From Paralvinella palmiformis (Eukaryota > Annelida > Polychaeta > Terebellida > Alvinellidae), in the NCBI GenBank assembly GCA_025642065.1, contig JAODUP010000957.1:62001-126000 (forward strand): a DNA stretch of 64,000 nt, written 5' to 3'. Below the pieces are notes generated by a model that was not told where the DNA came from, ran no database searches, and saw nothing but the letters and a program-made list of their open reading frames with translations. The translations under genes and the position numbers were made by a program. Positions 22,915 through 36,568 of the stretch are shown here, piece by piece. Every line of letters begins with the position of its first letter. The stretch's first letter is position 1.

Positions 22915-24070
22915 TTTTGTTTAACTTTTCTTGGTGTGATTCTGCAGGATATCTATGTATAACTGTGTATGAATTTAAGAATATTCTTTGGTATGTGGGT
23001 TACACAAGGAGAACAAAGTCTGGTGGTTAAGACATATGAACATTACTCACAATAATGAACGTGATTTATTTCACAAAGATCGATTTTTCCCAATTCTGGT
23101 ACCTAGCCTGAAAGCAGGTGGCCTCATAAATCAAAATCAGGGAAATAATAGCTATGGGGAGGATATATATTTTATTTTAGCTATAAATTTAAAGTTGTCT
23201 GAATTTGTAAGCAAACTTGTGTCCATTATTTCATTAGCTTTTAATTTAATTAACAAAATTTGCTAATACATTTCGTGACTTCATGCGTGTTCTTACCGAA
23301 ACTAAGTGGGTTTCTTAAGACAGGTAATGGAAAGTCCCTGATAACACACATAAATACGTTTTCATGATTCTACCTTGCTTTGTTGAAATCTTTATAACTT
23401 AATTGTAACTAAAACTATTCAAACAAGGCAAATGGCTTAACCATTCCACTTACTTCCATCTATTACATACCCATAATTACATAGTTACGACTAAAAATCG
23501 TGCTACTAGTCGGCGATAATAGTCACATGGCTCCCTTGAGCTGAAAGGGAAAAGGCTAAATCCCAAAGAAGAACTTTGGAACATTGCTTTGTGCGCTCTA
23601 GACTAATATTGACCTGAAGGAACGTGACATATTCACTCCGACCTTAGGTAACGAACTAACTACAACAAGCAGCTCATGAGGAACACCAACGAGGGAATAA
23701 CAAGGCGATGAATGCCGACAATGAATGACGTCAGTAATTGGCACTAGACATAGCGTATTGAAAGAGAAGAGTTAGCTCTAAGGTTACTAATTGTCCTTGT
23801 GGCATCGTCTGATAAACATAAACAGTCTAATGAAGCAGCTATGCATCGCATTGTTGATCTGGCTAACTGCTTCTGAGACAGTTCAGGACATTCGGCGACC
23901 ATTCAGCTTGGGTTTGGTTACCCGAATGGTGTCAGCCTGGCTAAAGATATGAACCCATTGGCTATATGTATGTCTGACTGTGTGCCAGTTTGTCTGCTTA
24001 TATTTATGTTTTGAGTTATGTTTGAGGACATATGGCTTAGAGGCGATTCCTTTGGGAAATATCTCACAAG
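22915..24070 (+). repeat. Long interspersed repeat A, copy 2
   Basis: Matches copy 1 from the ATCTATGTATAAYTGTGT block (22950) through AATACATTTCGTGA (23264), GTCGGCGATAAT (23509), AACGTGACATATTCACTCCG (23621) and GTTACCCGAATGG (23917). It lacks the 480-base insertion of copy 1. The 92-residue open frame at 22988-23266 is not shared with the other copies. Confidence 0.85.
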
Positions 24071-24214
24071 CAATTATGCGGCATAGGATTCCGTATTGAG
24101 GGTGAATCTATGTGTGTATACAGATATCTGTGTATATATGCATTTACAATAGATCCAGCAGATTTCAATGTAGATCGTACTTCATAAAACATTCTACACA
24201 CAATAATAATTTAC

Positions 24215-24560
24215 TATAGTGGATGGTGTCTTTGTTGCATTTCAAATATATTCTTGCGTGTATATACTATGATCAGGCATGTCTTATTTTACCATGGACA
24301 GGTTAGTCAGAATAGTTCGCCTCTCTTGATTACGAATGCTCAATGATTTGATTATGTGAATCCAATCTCCAAAAATAGTAAAATAGCTTATTTATTTCAG
24401 ATTTTACTAACAGTTTCTCGCATTATCAATGACAGTACATATGAATATATGTACGGACTTGTATCCATTGGAATAACATAGCATAACGAAAACTTAGATA
24501 ATCCAGTTTGATAATGTTTTAGGTGCCCATGACTTGGTTCATGCAATATACTTTGTTGAA
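24215..24560 (+). repeat. Direct repeat, right copy, flanking repeat A copy 2
   Basis: Right partner of 22330-22640; see that entry for shared blocks. Divergence is substantial, so the duplication is old. Confidence 0.6.
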
Positions 24561-25080
24561 ACTTCCTAACTATATGAAGGACTTTGAGTAGATACTGCAA
24601 GCAAATGAATTTGACACATATATGAAACAACATTCAGAGTATAATAACCCTCAACAATTTCAACGTGGCCAACTGTTAGATCAAGATTCGTACTAGCGCT
24701 AAAAGGTTTCAAGGTGTTAAAACTTGAAAACCCGGAAATTACGAAACGCACCTCAAAACGATTTTACTTTTTTTAGTTGTGGCCTGAATTTGCATGAGTT
24801 ATTTCTCCATAAATAGGTATTTGTATTGTTATTTAAAAATATCAGAGGTGATTATGTTGTAAAAGATCGGGTGATTTGGCGTAGAATGGCACTGAAAATA
24901 AACCTAATTTCACGTAATTGAATGCATTATAATAATACAGGTAATGAGGAGACACGATTTTATGGCTCGTTAAAAGATCTCCCATAGACAATAATTAAAG
25001 TTTGTGAAAACGCTCCTATTCAAGGGGTCAGGACTAACAAGTGGCTTAATTTAGTTTATTTATATAACACTCTTAATTGG

Positions 25081-25158
<78 letters not shown>

Positions 25159-25919
25159 GTTGTAGACATCAGATCATATCAATCTAACCATCAACGGCTT
25201 ATGTTATTAATTAACATATGATGGAATATGGAACTTAATCAAATCTCCCATTAACGTCTTAGCAATATTCCCCCAGGTCCCAGTGCTGTTGTTCTTTTTT
25301 TAGTATATAATCTAAACCAAATGCTGATGTTTGAGTTAAATAATACACCTAGACTGAGTTATGTGATACAGAAGAAGTCGGTGTGATTATAAATTGTTCG
25401 GATGGGGTGTAATCCAGCCGACAAATTGGGATGTTAATTTATAATTTAAGGTATGCGGTTTTGAACAATGTTTTAGTCTACTAGCCTTACGACTGAACAC
25501 CGAGTTTCCACGCAAACACCCTCAAATCATCGACCATGTGGTAAAACGTTGATAACACATTTTGTCGCCTTGCTTCCGCGGGTTCCCTTGGTCTGAGGGA
25601 TATTAAAGCTACCCGAAAACGGGTCATTGGCTTAATCAGTTGTACGTGAGAGGCTGGTATCCCCAGACCGTGTTATGTTTGTATGATCACAAGCTGATGG
25701 TGGTAGTATAATACTGGACTATATCACTGGATTCATCGGCTCTGCTCTGCTCTGCTATGACATATCCAGGCATGTTATAGCCTCAAAAACCGACAACTGA
25801 TTTAAGCAACGGATGACGTTCGTCAGGAAATATTAACTGTTTCAGTTGAGAGGTTGAAGTGTTTAACAAGATCGCGACATCAAACACTTAAATCCATGGC
25901 TAGCTGGCATTTGTATTTG
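24561..25919. other. No gene found; (AT)n tract
   Basis: (AT)n with one phase slip lies at 25083-25158, and a short TCTGC pentamer triplet near 25740-25755. No gene is supported. Confidence 0.6.
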
Positions 25920-26029
<110 letters not shown>

Positions 26030-26059
26030 TGGAAAGACGAATAATTGTGTGACAGGTTC

Positions 26060-27042
26060 ACCGAAGGAAGAAAACTGATATTCAGCGAACAGGAAGAACG
26101 ATTAGATGAAAGAAAAGATCATATAACGTATAAAGAATTGACTTGCAGACTCATGGAAGAAGAATAACGAATAAATAAGGTAATGAAAAGAGGAATACTC
26201 TAAAGACAGATTCATATAAAATACAAAACAAAAATAAAATGTACTGTCATATAAATGTCGAAGAAATGTGAGAAATCGGCATTAAAGAATAAAGAATTGA
26301 ATGGATCATGGAATGATTAAAACTAAAAGGAGACACCGATTTTGGAAAGAAGGGGGATCGGAAAGTAGATCGTGTAAATAAATAATCCTTAATGGACAAA
26401 GAACGGGTAGGGAGAATCAGGAAAGAACAGAACCTAGATAAACTGGGTTACAAGAAGATCGAAGACCCATAGAGAACGGCTATGGAAGGACGGTAAGCTG
26501 AAAAATAACATCACTAAAGGATAAGAGATGGACAGACAGGTTAAAGAAGAGCTGGGAAAAGAAGACAAGTAAATTGATAAATGGGAAATCAGGGTTATCA
26601 TAACTGAGAGGAACATGTAAGACATAAGGTGGAGAAAGGACAAAGCATGGGCTGATGGTGGTTGGGAGATAGGATCGTGGTGCGTAGGAGGATTACAGCG
26701 ACAGAGTTAAGAAGAGTGTTATCTCAATGGTAATGCTAGTCTGCGGCTATGGGTCATAGATCTGCTTGCTGTTGTCAGTGATAAATGGCTGTAGTCAGGG
26801 ATCTGGATATCATCTTGTCACCAACTCTTCAACTAATGATGGATTTTATTGCCTTCTTGTCATCCACATCACGTTCCTGATGCGATATTAGCGACGAGAA
26901 GAATTAGAAGCTTGTAGGGCGCTGCGCTTAGTGGATAGTATGATTGTCTACTGTCTGCGGATCAGTTTATCTATCTCTTTACTTGTCTCTGTCGCTATCT
27001 CTTCTTTTTCTTCTGTGTGTTTGTTTATTTGTTCATACGTAT

Positions 27043-27077
<35 letters not shown>

Positions 27078-27114
27078 GTCTATCTATCTATATGTCTGTA
27101 TGTCTGTCTGTCTG

Positions 27115-27156
<42 letters not shown>

Positions 27157-27640
27157 CTGTGTGTGTGTGTAATAATCAATGACTGACTGAGTAATCGAAT
27201 GACCCCATCGGCCCCTTCCCTATTCAGTTTGTGAAGATCTGTATCAGAGGTTTCGGTTACTGAACAAAAAGAAGAAAACAAAATACTAAAAGATTTCAAG
27301 AATTGGTCCCTCGTCATGGTCCGTTCCTCATGATCACTCGTCTTATCTGTAGATCGCTTTCTAGTAGTTACGTCGACCATAAATAGGTGGAGCGAGAAAT
27401 ATTGGCATTTAATGTTAAAAACGGACGCCATTTTATAACGAACTGAACTAAGCTGAAGAAGTGACGTCTACTGATGAATGAGACATTTCCATAACGAAAA
27501 GGTTTGTCCTCCATCCTGTACTGGTGACGTGATGGTTCATATTACAACTTGCGATCCATATAATCTTATCCTTTAGAGATATAGTGATACTGTAGTGTTT
27601 ATGTGTGGGAGAAGAGTCTCTCAATGAAATAATATCTTCG
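26060..27640 (+). repeat. Long interspersed repeat B, copy 1
   Basis: Aligns with the reverse complement of 47570-49500. The left part (26060-26690) is strongly purine-rich on the plus strand. The middle shares GAGTGTTATCTC (26717), GTAGTCAG and GATATCATCTTGTCACCAAC (26806). After CT and GTCT tracts, the right part shares TACTGAACAAAAAGAA (27258), GAAATATTGG (27391) and GTGATGGTTC (27528). The minus-strand 115-residue frame at 27084-27431 begins in the element and runs into the (CT)n tract. Confidence 0.8.
27043..27170. repeat. (CT)n/(GTCT)n tract inside repeat B copy 1
   Basis: CT runs separated by GTCT and ATCT tetranucleotides, then a short GT run. It occupies the same internal position as the TA/GA-rich tract in copy 2 (48480-48700). 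Confidence 0.95.
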
Positions 27641-27735
27641 CACACGCGCGCACACACACAAGACAAACACACAACACACGCGCAAACACATACACAAATA
27701 CATACGTGCATAAACACAAGCGCTCACAAACGCTG
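27640..27735. repeat. Degenerate (CA)n tract
   Basis: CACACA with CG and AA interruptions. The Cys/Val-rich minus-strand frame is repeat translation. Confidence 0.9.
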
Positions 27736-28432
<697 letters not shown>

Positions 28433-28599
28433 GTGCGATAAAACAAACACAGAGTAAATTGTTATATTTAAATTGAGTTTATAAGAAATTAATCCAATTG
28501 GGATCATCATACAAACAGCACAAAAAGGACACATTAATAGTTATTATTATTGTGGTTATTCTCAATTTCCCGTATTCTATAAATAAAATATTAGATTTT

Positions 28600-28879
28600 T
28601 AAACACCAATGACGTTTGCTGTTTGATTATAACAAATTAAGCCAATTGGTGGTCTATATCCATTTGTTGTGAGCCTGTTATTTTAGGGGCCGTCTCACAA
28701 ACAATGATTATCGTCTATAGGAGAAGCTTTAATGAATTGGTTAATGTATTTTTTTCTTTCTAAGGGGTTGTCTTCTCATTATTCTTTAGAACAAATTGTC
28801 GATTGAGAATTTTCTAATACATTATAGTAGATTTAATTAGCTTTATATACGTTCAAAAACATATTTTGGCATATAGCTG

Positions 28880-28880
<1 letters not shown>
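28600..28880 (+). repeat. Interspersed repeat H, copy 1
   Basis: Aligns with 52030-52290 in the same orientation: AAGCCAATT near 28650, CTTTCTAAGGGGTTGT at 28757 and AATTGTCGA near 28794. Both copies are followed by (CT)n passing into (TA)n. No gene is present. Confidence 0.6.
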
Positions 28881-28882
<2 letters not shown>

Positions 28883-28961
<79 letters not shown>

Positions 28962-28976
28962 GTGTGTGTGTGTGTG

Positions 28977-29040
<64 letters not shown>

Positions 29041-29065
29041 TATATATGTGTGTGTGTGTAGTGTG

Positions 29066-29145
<80 letters not shown>

Positions 29146-29185
29146 GTGTGTGTGTATGGGGTGTGTGTATGTGTGTGTGTGTGGT
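28883..29185. repeat. (CT)n, (TA)n and (TG)n compound block
   Basis: (CT)n to 28923, then about 220 bases mainly of (TA)n broken by TG-rich stretches at 28962-28977 and 29047-29066, ending in (TG)n. It is the longest microsatellite of the window. The alternating Tyr-Ile frames across it are repeat translation. Confidence 0.97.
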
Positions 29186-31295
29186 GATTGCGTGTGTGTT
29201 TGTTACTTTGTTTGATTGTGTATGTGCTCGAACGAGTGTGCTATGTGTGTCTGTGTGTGAACATGCATGCGTCAGTATGTTTCAGCAGATATCATTATTT
29301 TACCCCATAAGAAAGGAACATTATCAGACATATCACTAATATTGCGACTCTTTTCGGTTGTTGTTACATTACAAAAATACCTTAATGGTCTATCACAAAA
29401 GAATTATAAACTTTAAAATTCAGTTTAAAAAATTGAAATATTTAAAGAAATGACGCCGTCCTAGTTTCAATTAATTACTTCTATCAACCTATTTCATAAA
29501 GTGGATATATATGATAAAGGGAAATATTTAATGAGCTTAGACACGGCCATACACAAATTCCGATGGATTATCATTGACGGATCTAGAAACTTTCAGTAAA
29601 GTTTTAAATGATATGTGACAAACAAATCTACAAATATAGTTTGTAATCAGATTATATGTTTGCTTGTCCGTTATAATCATTCTGACTTTTCTGATTGATG
29701 GTAAAATAAGATATGCCTAAGGAGGTAATATCTATATTACCAAATAATTCTGGCGTGCAAATGTTTTTATGCTGTTTACATTGTTTTGGTGTCACTAAAC
29801 ACTTGTATATATAGCAGACAATAAGTGTTCTTTCTTTAATTTTAAACATATATGATAAATGTGTAAGGGGCCTTTAAAATGTTACAACATTTAAGTCGGA
29901 AATTACACTTTTACTTGTAAATTCTATATTTATCTTGTATGGTGGAAGCAAATGTATGTCAGAAGTAAATGGTGCTTCCTCATCTACAAGATATCTCACC
30001 TTAATACCATAATATCTATCAGTTGGAGAAGGTTATTAACCATATATATTAGTATATTTCAGTAATACAAGATCAGAATAATATTGGAAATATGTGTCAG
30101 CTGATATGTGTAGAACAACTTTGACTGAAACAATTGCTTTTTACGGAAACACAACACCAAGTTTACCTTGTATTGATTCTTCACAGAATCGTTATCTTTA
30201 CGTTGGATGATACAAATAATGCGTCAACGTCCACAGGAGCCTTCTACCATAAACTCCACGGAACTAAGCCACTTGAAGATATTTCTGCTAGTTATTCTGT
30301 ATTTGTATCAGTTGGACTGGTTTAAGGTTCTCCAGATACCAAATGGTGAGAGTGAGAAAGTCAACCAGCTTTGAGGATTTTCTGAAAGGCGGACGACGAT
30401 TTTCAAAATTAAACCTATTTTGAAAAGTTAAATGTGTATCAAGTATCAAAGAGTTACGAGAGAAAATAGTAACTCTTCGTACTCTTCAAATGGCAATGAT
30501 GAATTGAACATCTTTGAGGCGTCACATCACCAACACTTTCATAGTTTGAAACATCCATGTTTTTCTGAGAATAAGATCGTCAAGGTCCATGCTTCATTAT
30601 AGTGGCCAGCAACTTACAGGACCGCTAACTATTAAATACGATGACTAACTAGCAAAATGTATCTAGATTAGTCAACCTTTTATGAAAATGCAAAATACTG
30701 CTTAAGATCATTTGCTTTTTATAATTGTATTCACTCTCAGAACAATCCTAACTGAAAAATAATCACACCTGACAATTGTGTACTCAGCCCCATGCTGAAT
30801 AGGTACATTATTTCAATGAACGAAGTTTTGAAGAAGAGCTGAGATATTTCGTTTATATAATGTAGTCTAAACATGTTTACTGTTCATAAATAAAGTTGAT
30901 ATATCGTCGTGGATGGTTTACCCCTCTCTATACCATAGGTTTGTGTGACAAACAAATGCGTAATGTTATCCGTAAAAAGGTACATCTATTGAATTCAAGT
31001 GTTTACATGTTACATCTATCTACATATCAGCTTATACACGTAGGTATATACCTATACTAGCAAATTAACGTTCATGGTAAACCAATTAAGAATTAAATAA
31101 CGTTTTAGTTTGAGTGATACAAATTTAATTAATTCTAACCTTTTTCAATAATACACAATCGATCATGCAATAAAAGTACTATGTTATAATGATTTGTAAT
31201 GCAAATATGTCAATCTGCGCGGCAGAAGTTTCCTCCCTGCCTCAATATGAAAGCATATCTTAAATTTTAAATAGTCTAAAAAATTTCCTTTACTC

Positions 31296-31300
<5 letters not shown>
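29186..31300. other. No gene found
   Basis: AT-rich DNA. Short frames at 29652-29849 (-) and 30134-30325 (+) resemble no family. No RNA gene is recognised. Confidence 0.5.

Positions 31301-31341
<41 letters not shown>
31301..31341. repeat. (AT)n microsatellite
   Basis: Pure AT run. Confidence 0.95.
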
Positions 31342-31345
<4 letters not shown>

Positions 31346-32394
31346 ACAAACAGAGAGACATTGTGTATATATCTTAATTATATTCTGAACAGTTATTAGT
31401 GAAAGATTATTATGACTTAATATGAATTATTTCCTCTAGTTTTAATATGTTTTTGTAACAATAAACTTCTTCCATAGCTTCTTTTAATTTTATAAAGTGC
31501 TTTTGAGATATGTTTGGCGAAATAAAATATATAATGAAATTACTAATATTTAGATATTAATATAATTTGCACATCAACAAGGTTTAGCTATGGACTAATT
31601 AAATGTTTTAACTAAACGTTAAGCTTAGATCGGGAAAATGCTTTGCAAAATGTGTATATTGAACCCCAAAAACCAAAAATTGAAATTATTTATTAGCATA
31701 TTTAAATTCTAAATTAATAATAAGTTAATTTATATGTCGTGTTTGTGATTGTTTAAATTGTAAAATTGTAAAAAAGAAAATCTAGTTTCGGAAGGTCTCT
31801 CTGAACTTCGTTTCCCTGTCTTAGACGAAGAATGCATGCGGATCGATATAAATATCCAGATCTTATAAGGCAGCTTTCATATTTATGAATTACAGTGTTC
31901 TACAAGAACAGTCATAGTTGTTACCTGAGACAGTTGTTCTAGTCGTATTTACAGCTGCCTCTACGAATGTGCTCCTAATCAAATGCTTAGTAACAGTTCT
32001 TACAAATTATAATTGTCAGCATAGCCGGAAGAGCTGTTAAACTGAAATCTGGCCTAAATAATATAAATAAGTGTCAAACAAGCAGTTTTATAACAAATGG
32101 TTATTGAGTTGTTATTTAATCCTAAACCCTATACGTTGTTTTTAATGATTTGTTCAGAATATTCTTATTTGAAAATGTTGACAGAGTCCAGGTTTGACCT
32201 CTGATTCAGCGTATTACCTCATCCACCTCTTTGTTATTCTGACTTACATGATGAAACAAAATATGATAGAAAGTAATCACGCATTCTTAATGCAAACGTT
32301 CTCTAATCTCCCTTCCAAAAATATATTTAAAAAATATATTGCAGCCTATTCTCTTCAAGATACGATGACAACCATTATGTGATAATCAAAAGAT
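31342..32394. other. No gene found
   Basis: AT-rich DNA; the 62-residue frame at 32194-32382 has no recognisable similarity. Confidence 0.5.
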
Positions 32395-32630
32395 TGATTT
32401 CACGCAAAAACTAAGCTTTAATCTTCATAACAACTATATTAGATTACCTTTGTTGGCAGTCAATATTATAATAAGCTCGACATTAACAGTATCGGGTGAA
32501 CAAAGATTTGTTTATGAGAATTGTCATTTTGTTGTCGACGAGAACAAACATCGATGACGCCTCACAACGTTTTGTTCAGCATATATTAGTTAGCTAGAGG
32601 TTTGTGGTGTGACATCGAGGGATCAAATGT
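32395..32630 (+). repeat. Interspersed repeat E, copy 1
   Basis: Aligns with 63225-63450 (same strand) and the reverse complement of 20990-21160: AACTAAGCT, TTTGTTGGC/TTTGCTGGC, GTTGTCGACGAGAA (32530), ATTGATG/ATCGATGACG, CACAAYGTT, then TAGCTA. No coding is seen. Confidence 0.65.
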
Positions 32631-32643
32631 CAATTGTGCCAGC

Positions 32644-32644
<1 letters not shown>

Positions 32645-32681
<37 letters not shown>
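32645..32681. repeat. (AAT)n microsatellite
   Basis: Pure AAT run immediately left of SINE D copy 1; on the minus strand it would sit just past the SINE 3' end. Confidence 0.95.
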
Positions 32682-32684
<3 letters not shown>

Positions 32685-32710
32685 CACCAACAAAAATATT
32701 AAAAACTAGA

Positions 32711-32893
32711 TGATGATTGATGTTTTGCGGCTACTTCTGTGCACATAGTAGGATAAATGGGCCGAACGACCTCCAAAGGTAATGAAACGAGTCAAAGATC
32801 AAACACCCTTAATATATGCTCCCGCTGAGATTCGAACTCAAGTGATAGTGACATGTGGTCCAAAGCGGTATCAAATAGTCTACAGAGGTGCCC
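32711..32893 (-). mobile_element. tRNA-derived SINE D, copy 1
   Basis: Read on the minus strand, it starts GGCACCTCTGTAGACTATTTG, then GGACCACATGTCACTATCAC, and has a B box GAGTTCGAATCTCAG (32827-32841 reversed), as in a tRNA-derived pol III head. The body contains the complement of TTTGTGCACA..GTAGG.TAAA and GGCCGAACGACCTCC, shared with copies at 35105, 48240 and 63001. The 3' end lies near 32711. Confidence 0.7.
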
Positions 32894-32934
32894 CAATATC
32901 AACAACTAGAAGGGCCATCCATCGTAACACAAGT

Positions 32935-32999
32935 ACAATATGAGTAATAACAACAATAACGATAATAATAATAATAATAACAACAACAATGAAAATAAT
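32935..32999. repeat. AAC/AAT trinucleotide tract
   Basis: Mixed AAC and AAT units. Confidence 0.85.
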
Positions 33000-33947
33000 T
33001 ACAGCACCTATAATATTGATCCCAATAATCAAATTACTAAAATATTCAAGAACGAATGAACACAGTATTTGTGTTAGTAAAGGAATTATATATTAAATAT
33101 ATTGTTTGAAGTAAATGTTGTATCATATATTATGATAGCTAATGGATTATATGAAGTCAGTAAGAAACATCGTAGAAAATATTCATAAATTATTAATTGA
33201 GGATGACAATGACATTTCTGACAGCTACATGTTTCTCTGAGGGGGAATCCCACCATCGTCCGTTATTCACTTGTCCACATATGCCCAGTATATAATTCAG
33301 AGATATGGACATACGAAGAAACACCGAAGCCAATAAATAAACACACGAAAAGGTAAGTACGTGGGTGGAGTTGTACAATATATTATACGATTGTACTAAC
33401 ACATATTTCATTGTAATATAACAATATTTAGAATGTACCATAGAATAGTAGTTTTTGGTTGTGTTTTTATACACCAATCTGAAAAAGAATTCCAAGTTTT
33501 CACTTCTAAGATCTAGAATAGTAAAACTTTATACCGACGTGTTGCTTAGAATAACAATGATAAAATTGCTTAGTACCACTAACATTTACTTTAGTGAAAT
33601 AGAATAAAAATTAAATCTAGTGTGAAGTCCTCAGATCCTAACGCGGCGATAGATTGATCTTTATGAATATATTTATCGCTAATTTTGTGAGTGATAAAGC
33701 CTATTAGTAATGGTCTGAATAACATGTTCTGCTTAGGTATACTGCAGTATAAGGTTCGTTGTCAATATACCTCAAGCGATGGTGTGAGAAGGATATGGAA
33801 ATATGGATCACTTGCCCTAGCACTGTGTGCGAAGTCAATGCCATTTAATGGATAATGGTGCCTTAGTGTTATTCCATATGAAATGCTGCATTTGATAAAC
33901 GTTTGAGAACATCCTAATGCACGAATATACATTACAGCATTTATCGC
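33000..33947. other. No gene found
   Basis: A 100-residue minus-strand frame at 33193-33495 has no recognised domain. Nothing else is supported. Confidence 0.45.
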
Positions 33948-34310
33948 TGTTGTTACTACTGCTGCTGCTACTATCACCATTACTACCACTACCGTTGCTA
34001 TTACTACCACTGCTACTACTACTACAACAATAACAACTACTCCTACTATCGTTACCGCTTTTAATGCTTTTATATGCTGCTGCTTCAAGTGCTGCTGCCA
34101 CGGCTAATATTACATTTGGTATTACTGTTACTACTACTATTACTAGTAGTAGTACTACTTCTACTACTACTGCTACTACTACTGCTGCTACTACTTCTAC
34201 TACCACTACATTTACTACTACTACTAATAATAATAATATTTTGTTGTCTTGTTATAAGTAGTTGTAGTAGTATTAGTGGTAGTGGATTTAGTAGTAGTAG
34301 TTGTTGCTGT
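33948..34310. repeat. ACT/GCT/AAT/AGT trinucleotide block
   Basis: About 360 bases of degenerate trinucleotide repeat, open in several frames on both strands with Thr-, Leu-, Val- or Ser-rich translations. It precedes repeat J copy 2 just as 1-173 precedes copy 1. Confidence 0.93.
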
Positions 34311-34399
34311 TGTTTTTATATATTTGCTGTTGTTAATATCGTTTGTGCTGTGGGATGTTCCCAGAGATTTTATCTTACACAGTTTCAGGATACAATAAA

Positions 34400-35080
34400 A
34401 AAAGAACCAGTAGAAATCAGTGTATATCAATCCCTGGTCTGTCTTATTAAACGTTTCTAACATGAGCCTTAAATAAACTTCAACGTAACAAATTATACAA
34501 CACAAGGCACATCCTAATTTATTATATGTGCTCCAGTCCCATTCTTTGACGGGCTACGCTTTATTCGTAAACTTCGATCAGTGAAAGTTTTATTATTAAT
34601 TGGCAAAGTAACTAACTGATGGATATTCCACGACAATCGACAAATAATCAGCTACAAACGACCAAATGTACACAAATCAGTGTCAACGTTATTTAGTTCA
34701 ATATATCTTTGACTGCTGCTATACTTATGTGAATACAATTGCATATTAATAATGCAAAAACATGCGTTCATTTGAATGCACAAAATCTCCCTCAGTAGTC
34801 AGTTACGTAAACGTCAGTTTACTTATGCTTAATAGAAACATTTAGGAATAATGATTTATTACCGAATGAAGTTGGAGGTTATGTGTATGACGGGTTATAG
34901 TATGTGACATCAGAAGGCCTTAGAAAACAAATTATTATTACAACTCTTCCTCGTCTTATTTATATTTAGCTTGTACTTGTTAATCTTATTTGCTAATACA
35001 TAAATGTAATAGTAGCACTTGCTGCAATATACATTACTGGCATGCACTTTCGTGAGGATTTACACAAATAAACTATCATG
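34400..35080 (+). repeat. Interspersed repeat J, copy 2
   Basis: Partner of 185-1130; matches begin at AGTAGAAATCAGTGTAT (34409) and run to the GACATCAGAAGGCCTTAG block (34908) and CGTCTTATTTATATTTAGCTT (34952). It lacks the long GT expansion of copy 1. Confidence 0.7.
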
Positions 35081-35104
35081 TGACCCTAAAGTATGAAACT
35101 GAAG

Positions 35105-35190
35105 GATGATGATGACGATAATGGTTGGTATTTTACGGCTACTTTTGTGCACATGATAGGCTAAATTGGCCGATGAAGTTGAAGGACTCC
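35105..35190 (-). mobile_element. tRNA-derived SINE D, copy 2 (3' part only)
   Basis: Carries the TTTTACGGCTACTTTTGTGC..ATGATAGGCTAAATTGGCCG body segment of SINE D but no tRNA-like head, so it is 5'-truncated. Confidence 0.6.
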
Positions 35191-35851
35191 GATACTATCA
35201 TAATATTGTACTTATGGGTGTACCATTCCAGAAACGTCCAATGCTTTGAAAGAATGAATGCTTGTGTGTTGTTATCAATTGGGAGATTTAGTATTAAATT
35301 GTGTGTTTTAAAGTACATCGTTTATTATTGGATGGCCGGTTTAATGACTGATATATAGTATCGTTAAGCAAATATGCAGTTACACTGATCACTCGACGAA
35401 ATGGTTCAAGCCCCCAATCTAGCTGCCCATTGTTGTATCTGATCAGTTGAGCCTATTGGCTTTTGGTTGTGAAGATACAAAATTCAACAATTTCACTGAA
35501 AATCAAACACAATATCGAAGAAAGACGTTTACTGGACAAATTGTCAAGGTTTCCTTTCAGAACACCTTGGTACGAAATGCTTTGTTAGTGTTATTTAATT
35601 AAATTTATTGTTAGATTTATTTAAATGTACCCTTGGTTCCTATTATCTAATTAGCAATGATGGTGTTTATATTTCTGTTATGCCTAGCAGTTGGTACGTT
35701 TGAGCATGGAACTGCACGATATGGAAATTTCCAGTAGTAGACTTTACAATGATCTTTCGGTATGTTTCCCTTTTATGTAGTTTGGTAGACATTATTAAAA
35801 ATAACCTTTATTGATTGTCTAATCAATATCTCCTGAGAACCAATCAATCGA
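35191..35851. other. No gene found
   Basis: AT-rich sequence, nothing supported. Confidence 0.5.
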
Positions 35852-35902
35852 CAATCAATAAATAAATAAACAAATAAATAAATAAACAAACAAATAAACA
35901 AA

Positions 35903-36000
<98 letters not shown>
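35852..36000. repeat. (AAAT)n then (AATC)n
   Basis: AAAT units, some read as CAAA, followed by a pure AATC run to 36000. The Leu-Phe-Ile-Tyr minus-strand frame is repeat translation. Confidence 0.95.
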
Positions 36001-36400
36001 TTTAGAAAATGATAATTTGCTTACACGTAAATGAAATATAAAATGAATTAATAATAAGTGCATAACGTTTTCAAAGACTCTAAACCTTTCGGTTGTTATT
36101 TTATATAATAATTAAAAATATTTTGAGAAATGAATAGACCTATGCATGTCTATAATCGAAGACCTTATAGGATATAATAAATAATCAGACAAAATGTAAT
36201 AGTTGTACAGTTAATTAAACAGTGTTGTCATTATTTTCCCCCCAGACATGGCCAAGCACTCACTTAACGGGTAGCAACATGTCTTGACACGTCCGGCAGT
36301 TGACGTCAAACACATTCAAAAGGTAACAATCCTAGAACAGATAATAACAAGACAAATCAACCATGATTATAAATACCATAACCATAATTCTTTTTTGCAG

Positions 36401-36568
36401 TAAGTTTAAAACATGCAACTGTATAGAAAACCCTTGCAAAAATTTGGGAAATATCCACCTAATAATATCCAAGTATCCCCTTACGCCCAGTCTCCTCCCA
36501 ACGAGAAACTTTGATAACCATCTCATAATATGTTCTGAATGTATTGTTCTATGTCACTCCAATTATTG
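36401..36568 (+). other. Exon-like segment with EGF-like start
   Basis: Preceded by TTCTTTTTTGCAG (ending 36400) and followed by GTAAG (36569), with an open frame across all 168 bases and equal entry and exit phase. The encoded start CNCIENPCKNLG resembles the first cysteines of an EGF-like domain, but the later CxC..G..C pattern is missing; only CSECIVLCHSNYW follows. It may be a diverged exon or coincidence. Confidence 0.2.

Noticed and set aside
28962..29339. Tyr-Ile repeat protein
   Set aside because: Translation of (TA)n and (TG)n microsatellite in several overlapping frames.
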